A DNA stretch of 46,317 nucleotides from the NCBI GenBank assembly GCA_016711345.1, contig JADJTD010000012.1, forward strand, positions 1 to 46,317. The letters run 5' to 3'. The notes below the pieces were generated by a model. The model saw only the letters and a list, made by a program, of their open reading frames with translations. It was not told the origin of the DNA and searched no databases. The position numbers and the translations under genes are program-made. Numbering within the stretch: the stretch's first letter is position 1; every line of letters begins with the position of its first letter. Shown here piece by piece: positions 7,908-14,828 of this stretch. The DNA comes from Chloracidobacterium sp. Lineage in GTDB: Bacteria > Acidobacteriota > Blastocatellia > Pyrinomonadales > Pyrinomonadaceae.

Positions 7908-10670
7908 CTATCTAATTCCCATCGACCGGCCGAGATCTCGTCCCGTTCCGGAGTTGCGCTTCACATCGCTGACGACTTGAGCGCCGACGACTCCCGGCTT
8001 TTGTCGCATTCCGTTGACGAGGACATCGCCCGGACGCATCGCATTGATCTTGTCATGCAGCTTATTTAGAACGATCTCAAGCAGAGAGTTCGCCTGTCGC
8101 CGCTCGCCCGACATAAAAGCATCCGGCGAAACCCGCGAATAAGTTGACGGCCCTGCGTTCGGATCGTAGGACGAGCCTGAACCGGAACCGCCGCCGCTTG
8201 CCGCACCTTTTCCGCCGCCGCCGACTGCCTTTGCACCGAGTGCGGCACCGGCTCCGATAGTTGCGTAGATCGCCGCCGCTTGAAAGTGAGCCACCGCCGC
8301 AGCTCCGGCTCCGGGATTGCCAAACAAAGAGAGTGCCAACATCGCAAATCCCTGAGCCGTTTCCCACACAGCCTGCGTGATCGCCTGAGCCGCAAGATTC
8401 GCGAGGATTGCCGCTGTCGCCTTCTGCAGCGATGCACCGATGCTGTCGCCGTACAAAGCCCACGCCGCGATAGATTGCCCGATTGCCGACGCCATTGATC
8501 CGAACGTGTCGTTCGCCATGTCCTTGAGCGTCTTCATCTGATCGGCGGCGATCTGCGTGGCGTCTTTCATCTTGTCGGGATCGAATGCACCGAAAATGTC
8601 AAAATCTTCCAGCTCCGAACCTTCGCCGCGTTTCTTCAAACCGCCCGGTCGTTGATTCTTTTTCTTTAATCCCGCGAGCGCATCAAGCTGATCGAGAAAC
8701 GCCTTATTTTGCCGTTCGACGGCATCGGCAACATCGTTCTCTTTTTTGACGCGAGCAGTTCCGATCTCAAGTCTCAGCAGATCGAGTCTGTGCAGGTTCT
8801 CGCTCGTAGGCGTGAGTTTTTCGACCTCATCGCGTTCGTCTTCGAGCATGTCGATACGAAGCTGTCCGACGCGGTCGGCGTAATCGACCTCATCGATCAT
8901 CTGCTCACGCAGTTGGCCTTGTAGAATTTCGATTGCTTGACCAGCCTCGGCCTGACGAGTTTGAAGTCTGTTCGATACCTGTTGCTCTTCCCAGTCTCGA
9001 AACTCGTTCCAGGCAGCCATCAAGCCTGCGGTTTCTTCGTCGGCTTCTTTTTGGCCTTCGTTTTCAAAACCTGAATATGATTTGCCCCATTCGCCGCCCT
9101 TGGCATTGGACTCAGAACCACCAAAGAATTTTTTAAGGGCCGCCGGACGATGCGTGCGAAGCATGTTCTGGACGCCGGACATCGGAGACGTGCCGTTTGC
9201 GTCTTTGCCCGTCAACGAAGCATTTGGATTGCCGCCGAGAACCGTGCGATAGAGATCGATCAATGACGCTCCGGCGGTTGATCGTCCGACGCCAGCAAAC
9301 CGCGACGTAAGAAAACGGCCCATGGCCTCAAGCTGTGCTTCAAAACCTTGTCCTTTGAACGCTCCGAACTGTTTCTGCTCGCTCTTACCGAATTGAGACA
9401 GCCCGATATATCCCTTGCCGTTATCGATTGATGTGCTGTAGGTTCCGCCAGTTTCAAATCCAACGATGGTCGCCAGATCGAGCGGCGAAATTCCGAGCTT
9501 TTCCGCAACCTTTACAAACGCCCGACCTTGAGTGCCGAGTTTGAAAACTTCTTTTGGTGATTTTTTGGAGCCGCCGCTTCCGCCGCCGATGTCCGAGCCG
9601 AAGCCTTTTGGCGGATTGTATGATCGCGTATCGTCCGATTGACGCAATGCCCCGATTGACGCGGGGCGGCTGTTTTTGCCCATCATGCCGAGTATTCCCC
9701 AAGGCGAGAAGTTCGACAATTTGCCCAACTCAGAGCTGTTGTCACCGTTAGCAACCGCCGCTCCAACCGCTCCGAATGCTCCGGCCTGTGCGTATCTTTT
9801 GGCTGCGTCCGCAGCCACGTCCCATGCAACCCCGACGCCGCGAAGAATGTCGGCGACGTACATTCCCCACGATTGAATCTCGCCTTTGTTGTTCGACAGC
9901 CACGTACTCATGTACGTCGCCATGTCTTTGAACACCGACATCAACTCAAAACCAATGGTCCGCCCGACGCCCGCAAGCTGAGCCTCAAGCTCAGTCATCT
10001 GATCGCCGAATTCGTCAGCCGCGCGAGCAGCCTTGTCATCGATCGTGATGCCGAGTTCTTCTGCTCGTTTTCGGAAGGCCTCGAGGTCGTAACCGACCTG
10101 ATCCATCACAGTCAGCAGATCGGCTCCCGATTTTCCAAAGGCTTTTTGTGCGAGTGTGATCTGCTCGATGCCGGGTTTTGCTTCGCCGATGCGTTTGAAA
10201 ACCTTTGCAAGCGAACCATCGAGATCGTTGAGAGCGGCAACAGGTTCAATGCCGAGAGATTTTAGTTTTGCAGCGGCTTCCTTCGATCCTTCGCCTGCTG
10301 CACCGACCGTCTTTGCAAATTTTGCAACGCCGCCTGTGATGGCTTCGAGTGATGAACCGCTTTGATCTGCGGCGAGTTTGAGAGCCGAGATCGACGTGGC
10401 TCCGAGTCCTGTCTTGACCGACGCATCGTAGATCGTCGAGCCGAACTCCGACGCCGACTTTGTCATCTGGAACATCGCCGCGCCGACGGCAGCTCCTGCG
10501 GTCGCAATACCCGTCAACGCTCCGGCGATAGCCGTTCCCGACAGTCCGCCGAGCGAGCCGATCGAACTTGTAATGCCGCCGATCCGCTTGTCGAGATCGT
10601 TGAACGCAGCCTTAGCCTTCGACGCGTCCGCGTCAATGACGTACTTCATTTTGAAGTCATTTGATGCCAT
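7908..10670 (-). CDS. tape measure protein with embedded muralytic domain
   Basis: 920 residues, the longest gene. The N-terminus is coiled-coil, then come glycine/alanine-rich hydrophobic segments (about 40-70 and 760-830), as in tape measure proteins. Residues about 383-515 resemble a lysozyme/lytic transglycosylase fold: AFVKVAEKLGISPLDLATIV, GFETGG with candidate catalytic Glu406, then YIGLSQFG. It would set the tail length and could open the peptidoglycan during DNA entry. It follows the chaperone pair with a 3-nt gap. Classification is firm; enzymatic activity is inferred from motifs. Confidence 0.9.
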   Translation of the reverse strand: MASNDFKMKYVIDADASKAKAAFNDLDKRIGGITSSIGSLGGLSGTAIAGALTGIATAGAAVGAAMFQMTKSASEFGSTIYDASVKTGLGATSISALKLAADQSGSSLEAITGGVAKFAKTVGAAGEGSKEAAAKLKSLGIEPVAALNDLDGSLAKVFKRIGEAKPGIEQITLAQKAFGKSGADLLTVMDQVGYDLEAFRKRAEELGITIDDKAARAADEFGDQMTELEAQLAGVGRTIGFELMSVFKDMATYMSTWLSNNKGEIQSWGMYVADILRGVGVAWDVAADAAKRYAQAGAFGAVGAAVANGDNSSELGKLSNFSPWGILGMMGKNSRPASIGALRQSDDTRSYNPPKGFGSDIGGGSGGSKKSPKEVFKLGTQGRAFVKVAEKLGISPLDLATIVGFETGGTYSTSIDNGKGYIGLSQFGKSEQKQFGAFKGQGFEAQLEAMGRFLTSRFAGVGRSTAGASLIDLYRTVLGGNPNASLTGKDANGTSPMSGVQNMLRTHRPAALKKFFGGSESNAKGGEWGKSYSGFENEGQKEADEETAGLMAAWNEFRDWEEQQVSNRLQTRQAEAGQAIEILQGQLREQMIDEVDYADRVGQLRIDMLEDERDEVEKLTPTSENLHRLDLLRLEIGTARVKKENDVADAVERQNKAFLDQLDALAGLKKKNQRPGGLKKRGEGSELEDFDIFGAFDPDKMKDATQIAADQMKTLKDMANDTFGSMASAIGQSIAAWALYGDSIGASLQKATAAILANLAAQAITQAVWETAQGFAMLALSLFGNPGAGAAAVAHFQAAAIYATIGAGAALGAKAVGGGGKGAASGGGSGSGSSYDPNAGPSTYSRVSPDAFMSGERRQANSLLEIVLNKLHDKINAMRPGDVLVNGMRQKPGVVGAQVVSDVKRNSGTGRDLGRSMGIR

Positions 10671-10673
10671 CGT

Positions 10674-10925
10674 TTATTTGCGGGTCCGTTGCCTCTCAGC
10701 ATCCCGACGTTTGTTATCGATTGATTCCGCTTCCATCAAAACTCCGATCTGGTTCAGCCAATAATCAGGACATGTTTCTTCAATGACGTGCGGCAGCACA
10801 TGAAACTTTTCCGCTACTGCCAAGATAAATGCCTCGTCGGGCGGGCCTGCCTTGTCCGAAACCTTTGCCTTGCCCTTGGTCTTTTCGCCCAGCTCATACC
10901 ACTTAGCTATTTGCTGGGCTGTTCT
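10674..10925 (-). CDS. tail assembly chaperone T extension, made by -1 frameshift
   Basis: This 83-codon open frame has no start codon of its own. It lies in the -1 frame relative to the upstream gene, beginning at the slippery heptamer CCCAAAA (minus strand, 10931-10925), and ends with TAA 3 nt before the tape measure ATG. It reads RTAQQIAKWYELGEKTKG, then EKFHVLPHVIEETCPDYW, and ends in basic residues. A frameshift would give a fusion of about 203 residues, as lambda gpG-T does. Position, slippery site in phase and coding quality all agree. Confidence 0.88.
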   Translation of the reverse strand, partial: RTAQQIAKWYELGEKTKGKAKVSDKAGPPDEAFILAVAEKFHVLPHVIEETCPDYWLNQIGVLMEAESIDNKRRDAERQRTRK

Positions 10926-11284
10926 TTTGGGGCGAGATCGGTCTCGATAGCTTTCCAGATCGCGGTGATGTTCACAGTCTCGATCTTGTCGAGGTTCTCA
11001 ACGGTCAGATTGCCGTTATCCTTCGATAAAGCCTTGCCTTTTTCGTCAGCGAGTTCGGGTAAAGCGTGAAGCCTCGGCAGCAAAAATTCGGTGTCGTAAG
11101 GCACGTAACCGGGGTCTTCTTTCCGTCTGGTCTGTGCCTCAATGCGGGACGCCTTTATATCGGCCGTCGTAAAGCAGTAATACTGAACAGCGATTTCATC
11201 GACCTTTCTTTCGCCTTTGTCGTCGCTGTATTCATAGGGAGCCGTGCATTCCCGCACGACTCGTGTTTTGCCAATTTTGATCAT
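10907..11284 (-). CDS. tail assembly chaperone (gpG-type)
   Basis: 125 residues, between tail tube and tape measure genes, starting after AGGAG. It contains YEYSDDKGERKVDEIAV and TRRKEDPGYVPYDTEFLLPR, and stops at TAG (10907-10909). Five codons before the stop the mRNA reads C CCA AAA, in phase for -1 slippage. Chaperones of this kind bind the tape measure protein during tail assembly. No strong sequence similarity is claimed; the call rests on gene order and the frameshift. Confidence 0.85.
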   Translation of the reverse strand: MIKIGKTRVVRECTAPYEYSDDKGERKVDEIAVQYYCFTTADIKASRIEAQTRRKEDPGYVPYDTEFLLPRLHALPELADEKGKALSKDNGNLTVENLDKIETVNITAIWKAIETDLAPKEQPSK

Positions 11285-11304
11285 TATTTTTCTCCTGTTT
11301 TGTT

Positions 11305-11338
11305 AAAAAACGGGACGAGCCTGACGACTTGTCCCGTT
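11305..11338 (-). terminator. Rho-independent terminator after tail tube gene
   Basis: On the minus strand AACGGGAC (11338-11331) pairs with GTCCCGTT (11316-11309), with a 14-nt loop, followed by a T run (11310-11305). It lies between the tail tube stop (11379) and the chaperone start (11284), so it would reduce expression of the chaperones and tape measure relative to the abundant tail tube protein. Confidence 0.82.
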
Positions 11339-11378
11339 CGATCTCGCATCTTCGATCTTGAATTAAATTGTCAACGGC

Positions 11379-12167
11379 CTATCCGTTCGACTCTTGATAG
11401 TTGCCATACTGTCCGAGCGAGGCATCAGTTGCCCGGAGCGTGTCTTTGAGGCATTCGAAGTTAAACTCAAACTTGTTGACCTCGTTGCCGCTTGAGAGCA
11501 GGTTCCAGTTTGCGAACGGCTCGATCTGTATTTTGTAGAGATTCACGATGCACGGCTTGTCTTCGTCGGCGATGTTGATGCCCGAAAACACCAGGCATCG
11601 TTCGTAAATTCGCTGATTCATCAACGCGACTGATACGCCTGCGGCCTCGGTTGCGGCGATCTTGATCGGCTGCACCATTGTCGGAGTGGAAAGGCTGAGG
11701 ATCTTGATCAGTCCGGCGGCGGCGTCCCAAATTTCGTAATGTGTGCCGAGCGTCAGCGTCTGCGGCGATCCGGTCGAATCTGTCAGCACGATCGACGAAA
11801 GCCGTGTTTTGCCGCTCGGATGTGCAAGGATGTCACCGACCGCAACGCCCGCCGCGTAAGACGTCGCCGCAGACGAACCGCCCGCAATCGTTGCTTTTGT
11901 GCCGTAGGTGCCGAGTTTGATCAGGTCGGGCGTGTGAACGCTCGTGACGATCTTACCCGACATTCCCATCATCTTCACGACTGAGAGGTCTTTTGACGAC
12001 AGCGACAGCCGCTTCGAAATGTGCTCGACCTTTTCGTTCGCGACGGTCAGCGACAGTTCGTCGATCTCAAGCAGCGGGATATCGAAAGTCACCGGAACGC
12101 CGGTCGTCGTGTTTCGTGTGCCGAGGGCACCTTTGCCGTGTCCAAAATAAAAGTCTGTATCTGCCAT
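11379..12167 (-). CDS. major tail tube protein
   Basis: 262 residues. MADTDFYFGHGKGALGTRN, then VEHISKRLSLSSKDLSVVKM and a beta-rich C-terminal region, fit phage tail tube proteins. It lies directly upstream of the chaperone pair and is followed by a terminator, the usual place for this highly expressed gene. It starts at ATG 12167 after GAGGAAT. It would polymerise around the tape measure to form the tail. Confidence 0.78.
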   Translation of the reverse strand: MADTDFYFGHGKGALGTRNTTTGVPVTFDIPLLEIDELSLTVANEKVEHISKRLSLSSKDLSVVKMMGMSGKIVTSVHTPDLIKLGTYGTKATIAGGSSAATSYAAGVAVGDILAHPSGKTRLSSIVLTDSTGSPQTLTLGTHYEIWDAAAGLIKILSLSTPTMVQPIKIAATEAAGVSVALMNQRIYERCLVFSGINIADEDKPCIVNLYKIQIEPFANWNLLSSGNEVNKFEFNFECLKDTLRATDASLGQYGNYQESNG

Positions 12168-12188
12168 GATGTTTTATTCCTCGTTGGG

Positions 12189-12383
12189 TTATTTCTTCGC
12201 TGTTTTTTCTTCGGACGGTGTTTCGGCTTTCTTGACGTTGACGAGCTCGCCAAATGATTCGGCGTGAATTTCGGCAACCTCGACGACCTCGCCTGCTTCG
12301 CGGATCTGGTGATCGACATAGCAGCGGGCGTGGAGTTTGACCGCAACTTTCTTTTCCTTCGGGATTAGATCTTCTAATTGCAT
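12189..12383 (-). CDS. small hypothetical protein, tail/neck region
   Basis: 64 residues, charged, with ARCYVDHQIREAGEVVEVAE and a lysine/glutamate-rich C-terminus. It resembles in size and style the 62-residue protein at 13672-13860 (VKFVRNVKYKGAEFKAGSTA), both being short basic/acidic beta proteins common in neck regions of phage genomes. Function unknown. Confidence 0.6.
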   Translation of the reverse strand: MQLEDLIPKEKKVAVKLHARCYVDHQIREAGEVVEVAEIHAESFGELVNVKKAETPSEEKTAKK

Positions 12384-12389
12384 GATTTG

Positions 12390-12878
12390 TTATTGCTCCG
12401 CATTAAATTTGTCTGTGATGAACTGCACCGCGATCTCGACCTGTGCTCCTGTTATTTCAAAAGTTCCCTCGGCGTACTCAATGCTGTATGCCGTTTCCCG
12501 CGTCATCATTGCGAGTCCGATGCCGCTTGCGGGCCATCGTTCGGCGAGATAGTTGTCACTCTGGCTGCCGGTGCCGCGAATTGCCTTCTTGACATCGGCG
12601 ATGGCGATCCTGGCGTTCGAGGCGTCCGTGCCGCGTTCGAGAAATACCTTGATCATCACCGGCATTTCGTGAACCGTTTTGCGGCTGGCGTTCGACTGCT
12701 CCTGCGATTCCGCACGGCCTTGAAAAACGCTGATCGCGGGCAATTCCGTTTGATCCCAATTAGGTCGGCTGTCTGCCACGCGGGTCCCGTTATTCGTTTG
12801 ATAACCGTTTGCCGTCAGGATGGTTTGCATCCGTGTGACTATCGCCGCGATTATTTTCTGGTCCTTCGGGTCAGCCAT
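12390..12878 (-). CDS. tail terminator / completion protein (gpU-like position)
   Basis: 162 residues with a mixed alpha/beta pattern: KIIAAIVTRMQTILTANGY at the N-terminus, PAISVFQGRAES, then VMIKVFLERGTDASNARIAI and VEIAVQFITDKFN at the C-terminus, typical of tail terminator proteins that cap the tail tube. It lies between the head-tail connector and tail tube genes. ATG overlaps the previous stop (TAATG at 12878). Confidence 0.6.
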   Translation of the reverse strand: MADPKDQKIIAAIVTRMQTILTANGYQTNNGTRVADSRPNWDQTELPAISVFQGRAESQEQSNASRKTVHEMPVMIKVFLERGTDASNARIAIADVKKAIRGTGSQSDNYLAERWPASGIGLAMMTRETAYSIEYAEGTFEITGAQVEIAVQFITDKFNAEQ

Positions 12879-13195
12879 TACAAAGTTTTCAAATGCAGGG
12901 TTGTGACGCCCGTTCCGTTTACCTCAATGCGTTCGATCCGGTAGTTCGCACTGTTGATGACCGCCACGCACCGCGTGACTATCGAATTTGTCGTCACCAC
13001 CGAAGACGCCATGTCGAGTTTTGGGTTCACCGTCTCGATCTCATTTGTCAAAAGGTTCGTCTGCTGCGTTGCCTGCGTGAACCATCCGTTCAGGTCGGCG
13101 GCGATCCGGTCAGTAAACGCCTCGTTCCAAATATCGACCGACGAGTCAAAATCACCGTTTTCAAATATCGATTCGAGGTCGCCGTCTCCGATCAT
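12878..13195 (-). CDS. head-tail connector (gpFII-like)
   Basis: 105 residues. The N-terminus MIGDGDLESIFENGDFD resembles lambda FII-type attachment proteins; the rest is a beta barrel-like sequence (SVVTTNSIVTRCVAVI, YRIERIEVNG). It would sit at the neck between portal and tail. It overlaps the upstream gene by ATGA and the downstream one by TAATG. Family assignment is moderate. Confidence 0.55.
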   Translation of the reverse strand: MIGDGDLESIFENGDFDSSVDIWNEAFTDRIAADLNGWFTQATQQTNLLTNEIETVNPKLDMASSVVTTNSIVTRCVAVINSANYRIERIEVNGTGVTTLHLKTL

Positions 13196-13671
13196 GATGG
13201 AATTGTTGGATAAACAAGGATTCCGACGGGTGTGGCAGACAATTTTCCGTCACCAATCGTGACGACCTTGATTGTGCCTGCATCAACCCATGCCACTTCT
13301 GCTGGCTCAAGTGTTAGCCCGCAAGTGCGGGGCGTTTCGATAAAGGTATATGACTCGGTAAACCCTTGTGTCAGCGATCCTAGGTACTCGCCTGAATCGT
13401 TGCGCGTCCAAACAACTTCACCGTAAAGAGAGCTCTCCAGAACTATCGCTGTGGGATCGTTCGTGCTGCTTTGATTGAGCAATGCCCGATAAACCCGCAC
13501 ACCGCGTTTAACCTGATAAGGCAGATCGTTCCAAGCCGTCAAGCCGTCACCGAACTTTACTCCGAGGTTGCCGTCAGTCTCGATGCCGATCTCAAACTGA
13601 GCCAGAACAGGATTCTGCTCTGTCCAAAGTGCGGCTGGCTGCGGCCCTGCAAATGTTGCTGGATACGACAT
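13192..13671 (-). CDS. Mtd-N-like protein in neck region
   Basis: 159 residues. NPVLAQFEIGIETDGNLGVK, FGDGLTAWNDLPY, VRVYRALLNQ and ILVYP match the two tail-end paralogs at 1373-1972 and 1982-2488. It is unusual in being inserted among head-tail joining genes, overlapping the connector by ATGA and abutting the gene upstream. It may be a capsid- or neck-mounted adhesin or decoration. Confidence 0.7.
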   Translation of the reverse strand: MSYPATFAGPQPAALWTEQNPVLAQFEIGIETDGNLGVKFGDGLTAWNDLPYQVKRGVRVYRALLNQSSTNDPTAIVLESSLYGEVVWTRNDSGEYLGSLTQGFTESYTFIETPRTCGLTLEPAEVAWVDAGTIKVVTIGDGKLSATPVGILVYPTIPS

Positions 13672-13860
13672 TTATTTCGTCTTCTTTCCCTTCTCTTCGT
13701 CGGTAGCGAGTTCGACATTGCCCTGCTCGATCAGGCGGTCGGCGATGACGGTTTCGACGGTTGCTGTCGATCCGGCTTTGAATTCCGCTCCCTTGTATTT
13801 CACATTGCGGACAAATTTGACCTTGACGGTTTCGATAGTTTCTTCTGTTGGTTCTGACAT
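13672..13860 (-). CDS. small hypothetical protein, neck region
   Basis: 62 residues: a basic beta core (VKVKFVRNVKYKGAEFKAGS) followed by VIADRLIEQGNVEL and a charged tail. It abuts the Mtd-N-like gene (stop at 13672). Similar in style to the 12189-12383 product. Function unknown; likely structural by location. Confidence 0.6.
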   Translation of the reverse strand: MSEPTEETIETVKVKFVRNVKYKGAEFKAGSTATVETVIADRLIEQGNVELATDEEKGKKTK

Positions 13861-13881
13861 AATTTCCTTTTTCTCCTGTTC

Positions 13882-14328
13882 CTATGCGTAAAGCAGCCGT
13901 GTAAAGCCGCGATCTGATATCGATGATTGACTGATCTCGCTCTTGCTCAAGATCGCCACGCAGCTCGCGTATGTTCCGGCCACGCCGTTGCCGGTCGTTG
14001 CCAGCAGGTCCATGTATCGTTTGCGTCCGCCGCCGCCGAGCTTGACGTGAATGCCAAAGAGCAGATCGTCCTCAGTCGCACCGGGCAGACCTTGGCCCGA
14101 GACGCCGAAATTCGCACTCGGCACATCGGTCGCTCCGCCCATGTTCGACAGATCAGACTCCTGCAATTTCAGTCCGGTCATCACGATGTCGATCGCGCCG
14201 ACCGTGAAGATGATCAGCATCTCTTCATAGCCGGCCGTGTCGATGGTGTTCGTCACGAGCGCCGCGTCATCCGATATCGGACCCGGCGAAGTGACGATGA
14301 CGGTCTTGAGAAGTTGCAGTCTTTGCAT
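13882..14328 (-). CDS. capsid-region structural protein, paralog of next gene upstream
   Basis: 148 residues. It shares MQRLQ at the N-terminus, a D..GYEEM motif, LKLQESDLSNM and a GGGGRKRYMDL block with the product of 14331-14774; the two arose by tandem duplication and have diverged. No membrane segment; beta-rich. Its place directly after the major capsid gene suggests a decoration protein or head-stabilising protein, inferred from position only. Confidence 0.65.
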   Translation of the reverse strand: MQRLQLLKTVIVTSPGPISDDAALVTNTIDTAGYEEMLIIFTVGAIDIVMTGLKLQESDLSNMGGATDVPSANFGVSGQGLPGATEDDLLFGIHVKLGGGGRKRYMDLLATTGNGVAGTYASCVAILSKSEISQSSISDRGFTRLLYA

Positions 14329-14330
14329 CG

Positions 14331-14774
14331 TTACACGCTCAGTGCCTGGTTAAATCCGCGAAGTGTCGCCGACGAAGGCTTGACCTCTGCCTTTGCTCCA
14401 AATGCGAAGACGCAGAGGAACGTTCCCGATGTTCCGTCGCCGCCTGTCGCTGAAAGGTCGAGATATCGTTTGCGTGATCCGCCGCATTTGACATGCACCT
14501 GAAATGCCGTATTGTCAGCCGTTGCCGATGGCAGCGTTGCGGGCGAGACTGAAAAGTCGGCTCCGGAAACGTCGGCGGCACCGGACATGTTCGACGCGTC
14601 AGATTCCTGCACCTTGAGAGCCGCCATCGCGATGTCCATCGCTCCGAAATAGGCAACGATCATCATCTCGTCATAGCCGTAGGTGTCGATGGTTGCAGTC
14701 GTGAATGCCGCGTTGTCAACGATCGCCGCAGGCGGCGTCACGCTGATAAAAGTCATGTCTTGAAGTCTTTGCAT
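14331..14774 (-). CDS. capsid-region structural protein, tandem paralog
   Basis: 147 residues, MQRLQDMTFISV start, GYDEMMIVAYFGAMDIAMAA, LKVQESDASNMSGAADV, CGGSRKRYLDLSAT. Paired with 13882-14328 with only 2 nt between the genes. A candidate head decoration protein, being the first gene after the capsid gene. No enzymatic motif is seen. Confidence 0.65.
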   Translation of the reverse strand: MQRLQDMTFISVTPPAAIVDNAAFTTATIDTYGYDEMMIVAYFGAMDIAMAALKVQESDASNMSGAADVSGADFSVSPATLPSATADNTAFQVHVKCGGSRKRYLDLSATGGDGTSGTFLCVFAFGAKAEVKPSSATLRGFNQALSV

Positions 14775-14828
14775 TTTATTTTCCTCGTGAAAAACTTAAA
14801 AAAGGCGGGATTTTCACCCGCCCGATCC

